NCBI RefSeq assembly: GCF_018687715.1
Contig: NC_056760.1
Location: 37,710,001-37,774,000, forward strand
DNA: 64,000 nt
Direction: 5' to 3'
Source: Carya illinoinensis
Lineage: Eukaryota > Streptophyta > Magnoliopsida > Fagales > Juglandaceae
Positions 60,356-64,000 of the stretch are shown here, in pieces. Positions within the stretch are counted from its first letter, which is position 1; each line of letters starts with the position of its first letter. Under the pieces are notes generated by a model that worked only from the letters and a program-made list of their open reading frames with translations, searched no databases and was not told the DNA's origin. Both the position numbers and the translations under genes were made by a program.

Positions 60356-60747
60356 AGTGTCATACGTGTCATGTCATGATCAGACATTAATCCCAACACT
60401 GTTAGAACTGGAAGCGTTGCTAGAATGAACCTTCCTAACTTTGGCTTACATGGTACACTGTGGATTTTCTTTTTCATCTTTCTAAATCTTTTATCTTGAT
60501 CTCTGTAAATGCTTTCTTTGGGAACATGCCACATCAAATTGTTGTCTGTCCAAAATGATCTATCTTGATTTGCTATTAACCTTTTGTCAAGAAAAATCAT
60601 ACAAGAAGTTGGCCTTCTAACAAATCTTGACCGCATTTTTCTTTTATGAAAGTTAGTAATTAAATGGATTTCTTCCTCGAGAAATAGGTTGCCTAAATTT
60701 CTAACCAAGCTTTCCAAAACTGTCGTCATCTTAACTTCTCTTTGCAA
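60340..60747 (-). CDS. Unrecognised 135-codon open frame
   Basis: Basic frame beginning MQREVKMTTVLESLVRNLG with a Lys/Arg-rich middle (FHKRKMRSRFVRRPT) and a hydrophobic stretch near the end (ILATLPVLTVLGLM). I recognise no domain, no flanking splice sites stand out, and its 3' end overlaps a MITE. It may be a chance frame or a relic. Confidence 0.15.
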   Translation of the reverse strand: MQREVKMTTVLESLVRNLGNLFLEEEIHLITNFHKRKMRSRFVRRPTSCMIFLDKRLIANQDRSFWTDNNLMWHVPKESIYRDQDKRFRKMKKKIHSVPCKPKLGRFILATLPVLTVLGLMSDHDMTRMTLLGVA

Positions 60748-61675
60748 AAAGGTTTAGAAGATCTCATCCCAGCTACTTCTTTAAGAAATTTAAGAAATTT
60801 TTATCCTTCTTAATCTCTCTCAAAACCAAGGGTCGTCAAGTTAAGAAAGTAGAATTCTCTATCAACCAACTCGAAAGGCCAGCAAGATGCAGCACACTCT
60901 CTCCCGACTTCGGGTACGTAGTAGCATCGCAATCAACCTTTTGGCAGCTAGCTCCGGGATGCTATAATTCCAAGGTTTCTTTCCCATGAATTTTATGCAA
61001 CGCGCAGACATCTACTAAAATAAAAAAAGAGTACGTGACATTAAGATAATTAAAAAATATTTATTCATTTGTAGCATAAAAAATGAAAAAAATAAACAAA
61101 GATGATTAAAAAATGCTGAATAATATTTCTGGAGAATAGGACCATGTTATAATTCACTAACAAAAGATTATTTATTGATCAGTATGAATGCATGGATGCA
61201 TGCTTTGTCAGTATCCACATGCAATCGTCTGTATATTTTAACCCAAGATATTAAGGAAGATCTGATCTTAATTAAGGTAAGTTATTGGCACCGCGCCGGG
61301 ACCTCGATCCACGAACTCATGGGAGCCATGTTCAATGTTCTTGTTCAATCTACATGATCATGATATATATGGATCCTTCTCAGCTTCCTGCCGCCATTAT
61401 CATCACCAGTTAATTAATTAGAAATATTTATATATTACAGCACTGGCTTTTCGTGTCAATATGCATGCATGCGATACTCATGATCTACCTCGCGCGTTCC
61501 TCGATCGTGTGTGTATATATATATGATCTCTATGATATTCCATCCGTTCAATAATCCAATTATAACGATGGTTGGTAGATTCAGTACCCCATCTCACGAA
61601 ATTGCATTCATCATTGCCATGCATGCACAGAGTTAATGTGCCTTCCCACCATTTCCCGAGAAAAATAATATATAT

Positions 61676-61865
61676 ATGAAAATACTTTAGTCACAAAAGG
61701 ATTATATAAAAGTAAATTCACAAACTGACGTAACTTGATCTGATATATCATATTGTAAAATTACTTTTATTATAAAATAGATCTAACAGATTCTATAAAA
61801 CCACATAAGTTTGTGAGTTTGCTTTATATGTATAATATCTTTGTGTATGTAATAGTTATCAAATA
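61676..61865. repeat. 190-bp fold-back MITE family, copy C
   Basis: Left arm aaaagtaaattcacaaactg, centre ttacttttattataaaat, right arm cataagtttgtgagtttgct; arms are complementary. Confidence 0.7.
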
Positions 61866-63154
61866 TATATATATACACAAAATTAAGTTCAATGTAAATA
61901 ATCAAATTATTTGTAGTAAAGCCATCACAGGTCCGCTTCTAAGCGGTTTGGCCGATAATCTCTAATAAACAGCCCTCTTATTAGAATCAGTCACGTCAGA
62001 ATTTATACCAAAAGAAAAATAGCCGCAGCCACACAAGATCAGCCCTGTCCCTTTCAAACTCTCTTTGTCCCTGCCATTCGAATCGCAAAAAAATATCTTC
62101 CCCTTTCAAAATTCATCTCACCGAGACACAAGAAAATTACAAACAAGAAAGGAACTAATGTAAATGAGACTATTTCTTTGCATATCCATTTCTCATTCTG
62201 TGTGAGTACCCCATTTATCATTCCAATATCTCCTCTTAAGGGAACCGAAGTAAGAATATACTCCATACTTGAGGAAGTTCAAACCAAGATCAACCATCGT
62301 TTAATTCTTTAAACAGTTTACCTAGTTTCTTCTTCTACAGCCAATGTGCAGGTGGAGTGTAATCTTCTAAAAGGTTGTCATTGACAGATATAAAGCTGTC
62401 GTGCTTATGAAATTGAATCGTTCTCTAAATAATTGTTTGGGTTCCAAAACTTTCAAACTTAAACATCCTTTAAACTAAAAAAAGTGTTTATATTTCTGGA
62501 AAAGAAAATCTATCTAATTATTTGCAGCTAAAACTTCTCTGGATAAAAAAAATATTAAACCCAAAAGAAAATGAAATCAGGCTAAACTTCCTTGCAAGCA
62601 TAGGAAAACACTTAAAAAGTTGTCATTTCATAAGCCCACCTATATACTTTTGTAGTTCCCTCTTGTGGGATCTAGAAATTTTCTCGCTGCTTTATTACAG
62701 TTCAGTGTTTATGGATCCCTGCAAGCATATCAAAGCTGCATCTAAATCCAAGCCAATAGCTTTTGCGTTTGTTTTTAACCAGACCAACCTGAGTAAAAAA
62801 TGCATATACTTGGTTTTTCAATAAAAAAAAAAAAAAAAACCCCCATTTACAGCTTCCATATTTGGAAGGAAAGAACAAAAATGATGAGAGTTCTTTTTTT
62901 GTAATTGTTGCTTCAATATTCCCACCGTATGTACATTTTTCTCTTATAATAATATAATTATAATTTATAACCTTTGTCGAGAAGATAACTCCTATTATTT
63001 TAATTACATTGTTTCCTCAAAATAGAATAGAATAAAATTATATAATTGGTCATGTTCACACTAGAATCAACCATGCCTAGTTGCATTAATTAATTGTAGA
63101 GTACTTTTTAATACAACTTATTCTGTCGATCAAATCCGATCTATCAAATTTAAG

Positions 63155-63345
63155 AAATATTTTAGTTATAAAAAAATTACATAAAAGTAAATCTACAAAG
63201 TGACGTGGTTTGATATAGTACATCAGATTATAAATTTATTTTTATTGTAAAGTATTAGATCTAATTAATCATATAAAATCATATCAATTTATAGATTTAC
63301 TTTTATGTATAATTTTTTTATATCTGTAGCAATTCTCATCAAAGT
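63155..63345. repeat. 190-bp fold-back MITE family, copy D
   Basis: Left arm aaaagtaaatctacaaagtg, centre tttatttttattgtaaagta, right arm tcaatttatagatttacttt; clearly the same family as copy C. Confidence 0.7.
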
Positions 63346-63761
63346 AATTGTAAAATTAGAAATCTATAAATATATATATATATATATGTATATGTTGGTA
63401 ATTACATACCCAAAAACAAAAACAAAAATCATAAAAGCTAGATTCCATATTTTTTTTCTTTTGAAAAATATTTAATTTATAAAGATATTTAATTTATAAT
63501 TTAACGTGATTAAAAGAGATTTTTTTTTAATTATAAAATAAATTTAACGTCGAATTAATATATACATTTATTTTTATAAAATCCTTGCGTAAACATCTTT
63601 TTGGTATCATTTCAATAAGCAAAACCATTATTAATGCAAGCATGAATTTGCAATTGCACGATGCATCTTGTGTAAGATATTGCCCATAAAACTCCGTGCA
63701 TTGGATAACCCTTCATTAAATCATAACATATTTTAAGAAGAAGTCAACTCCCGCCATGGAA

Positions 63762-63768
63762 TATAAAT
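63762..63768 (+). promoter_or_regulatory. TATA box of right-edge gene
   Basis: TATAAAT about 143 bp upstream of the ATG at 63905, giving an expected start near 63795 and a leader of about 110 nt that is C/T-rich. Position and consensus support it; not tested. Confidence 0.5.
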
Positions 63769-63904
63769 GTAGCAAAGCCTACCACTGCCTTCCTCAGTCC
63801 CCGCCTATTCCTTTCACAAACTCCGATACCCGTACGTACCTCTCTGCACATTGGTTTCTTATCTGCTGTTTGGCTAATTAGGAAAATCAGATAGAAGGAA
63901 GAAA

Positions 63905-64000
63905 ATGTCCCAGAAAGTAGGTCGCCATCAAAGGATGCCATCACAGAGTGTGTTCATGTCCTTTGATCATGATCTCTCGGCTCCTCCGGACAATGCTGCA
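63905..64000 (+). CDS. 5' end of an unidentified gene, runs off window
   Basis: ATG at 63905 follows a purine-rich context (gaagaaaATG) downstream of a good TATA box, and opens a 32-codon frame to the window edge: MSQKVGRHQRMPSQSVFMSF then DHDLSAPPDN. The N-terminus is basic and Ser-rich with no signal peptide or membrane segment. I do not recognise the family. The promoter layout is the main reason to call it real. Confidence 0.45.
   Translation, partial: MSQKVGRHQRMPSQSVFMSFDHDLSAPPDNAA

Larger units (their letters stand above)
60750..63904. other. Gene-poor upstream region of right-edge gene
   Basis: No coding is supported apart from short frames. It contains two copies of the 190-bp fold-back MITE (61676-61865 and 63155-63345) and AT-rich spacers. 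The last ~150 bp form the promoter and leader of the gene at 63905. Confidence 0.45.

Overview
This is plant nuclear DNA. It has intron-containing genes with GT/AG junctions, long (GA)n/(CT)n and (CA)n microsatellites, AT-rich spacers, and a dense nested load of LINE, Ty1-copia, gypsy-type, hAT and MITE sequence. The gene families and the style of the MITEs and LTRs suggest a woody eudicot, perhaps Fagales; that placement is a guess. There are no bacterial operons, CRISPR arrays or organellar insertions that I can see.

Four host genes are visible. (1) At the left edge, on the minus strand, is the first exon of a plastid arginine-biosynthesis gene (ArgJ, glutamate N-acetyltransferase). (2) 8105-10236, minus, is a three-exon gene for a small organelle-targeted RRM protein of 143 aa. 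(3) 20863-28999, minus, is a 19-coding-exon gene for an 892-aa nuclear PHD-finger/GNAT protein of the IDM1/ROS4-like class; I rebuilt every junction and the frame stays open throughout. (4) At the right edge, plus, are the TATA box and first 32 codons of a gene I cannot name. The three minus-strand genes each have a telo-box (AAACCCTA type) upstream.

Most of the rest is mobile DNA. 1606-6971 is a decayed, internally deleted hAT element that carries an open exon of a yippee-like zinc-binding gene and a LINE RNase H scrap. 11146-12092 is a small hAT-type element with a perfect 8-bp target duplication; it carries a fragment of a TolB/DPP6-like beta-propeller gene and sits inside a palindromic MITE. 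13879-20420 is an old full-length LINE bounded by a 16-bp target duplication and interrupted by a MITE and a hAT-MITE. 30101-31089 is an AT-rich hAT-like element. 36292-38872 is a copia element that has lost nearly all of pol, and one LTR carries a hAT-MITE.

39232-46145 is best read as a very large solo LTR (about 4.9 kb without its insert) with internal tandem repeats. It is split by a 2-kb hAT element whose ends are (TCGGAG)n/(CTCCGA)n arrays. 47294-53284 is a full-length minus-strand LINE with a 15-bp target duplication and an ATGA junction between its two ORFs. 54923-60004 is a young Ty1-copia element: its LTRs differ at 3 of 523 positions, it has a perfect 5-bp duplication, and a 1301-codon frame is broken by one TGA. 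Its LTRs carry seven GCTCGAGC palindromes. The window therefore records successive insertions into a gene-poor interval, with two independent cases of host-gene capture by hAT elements.
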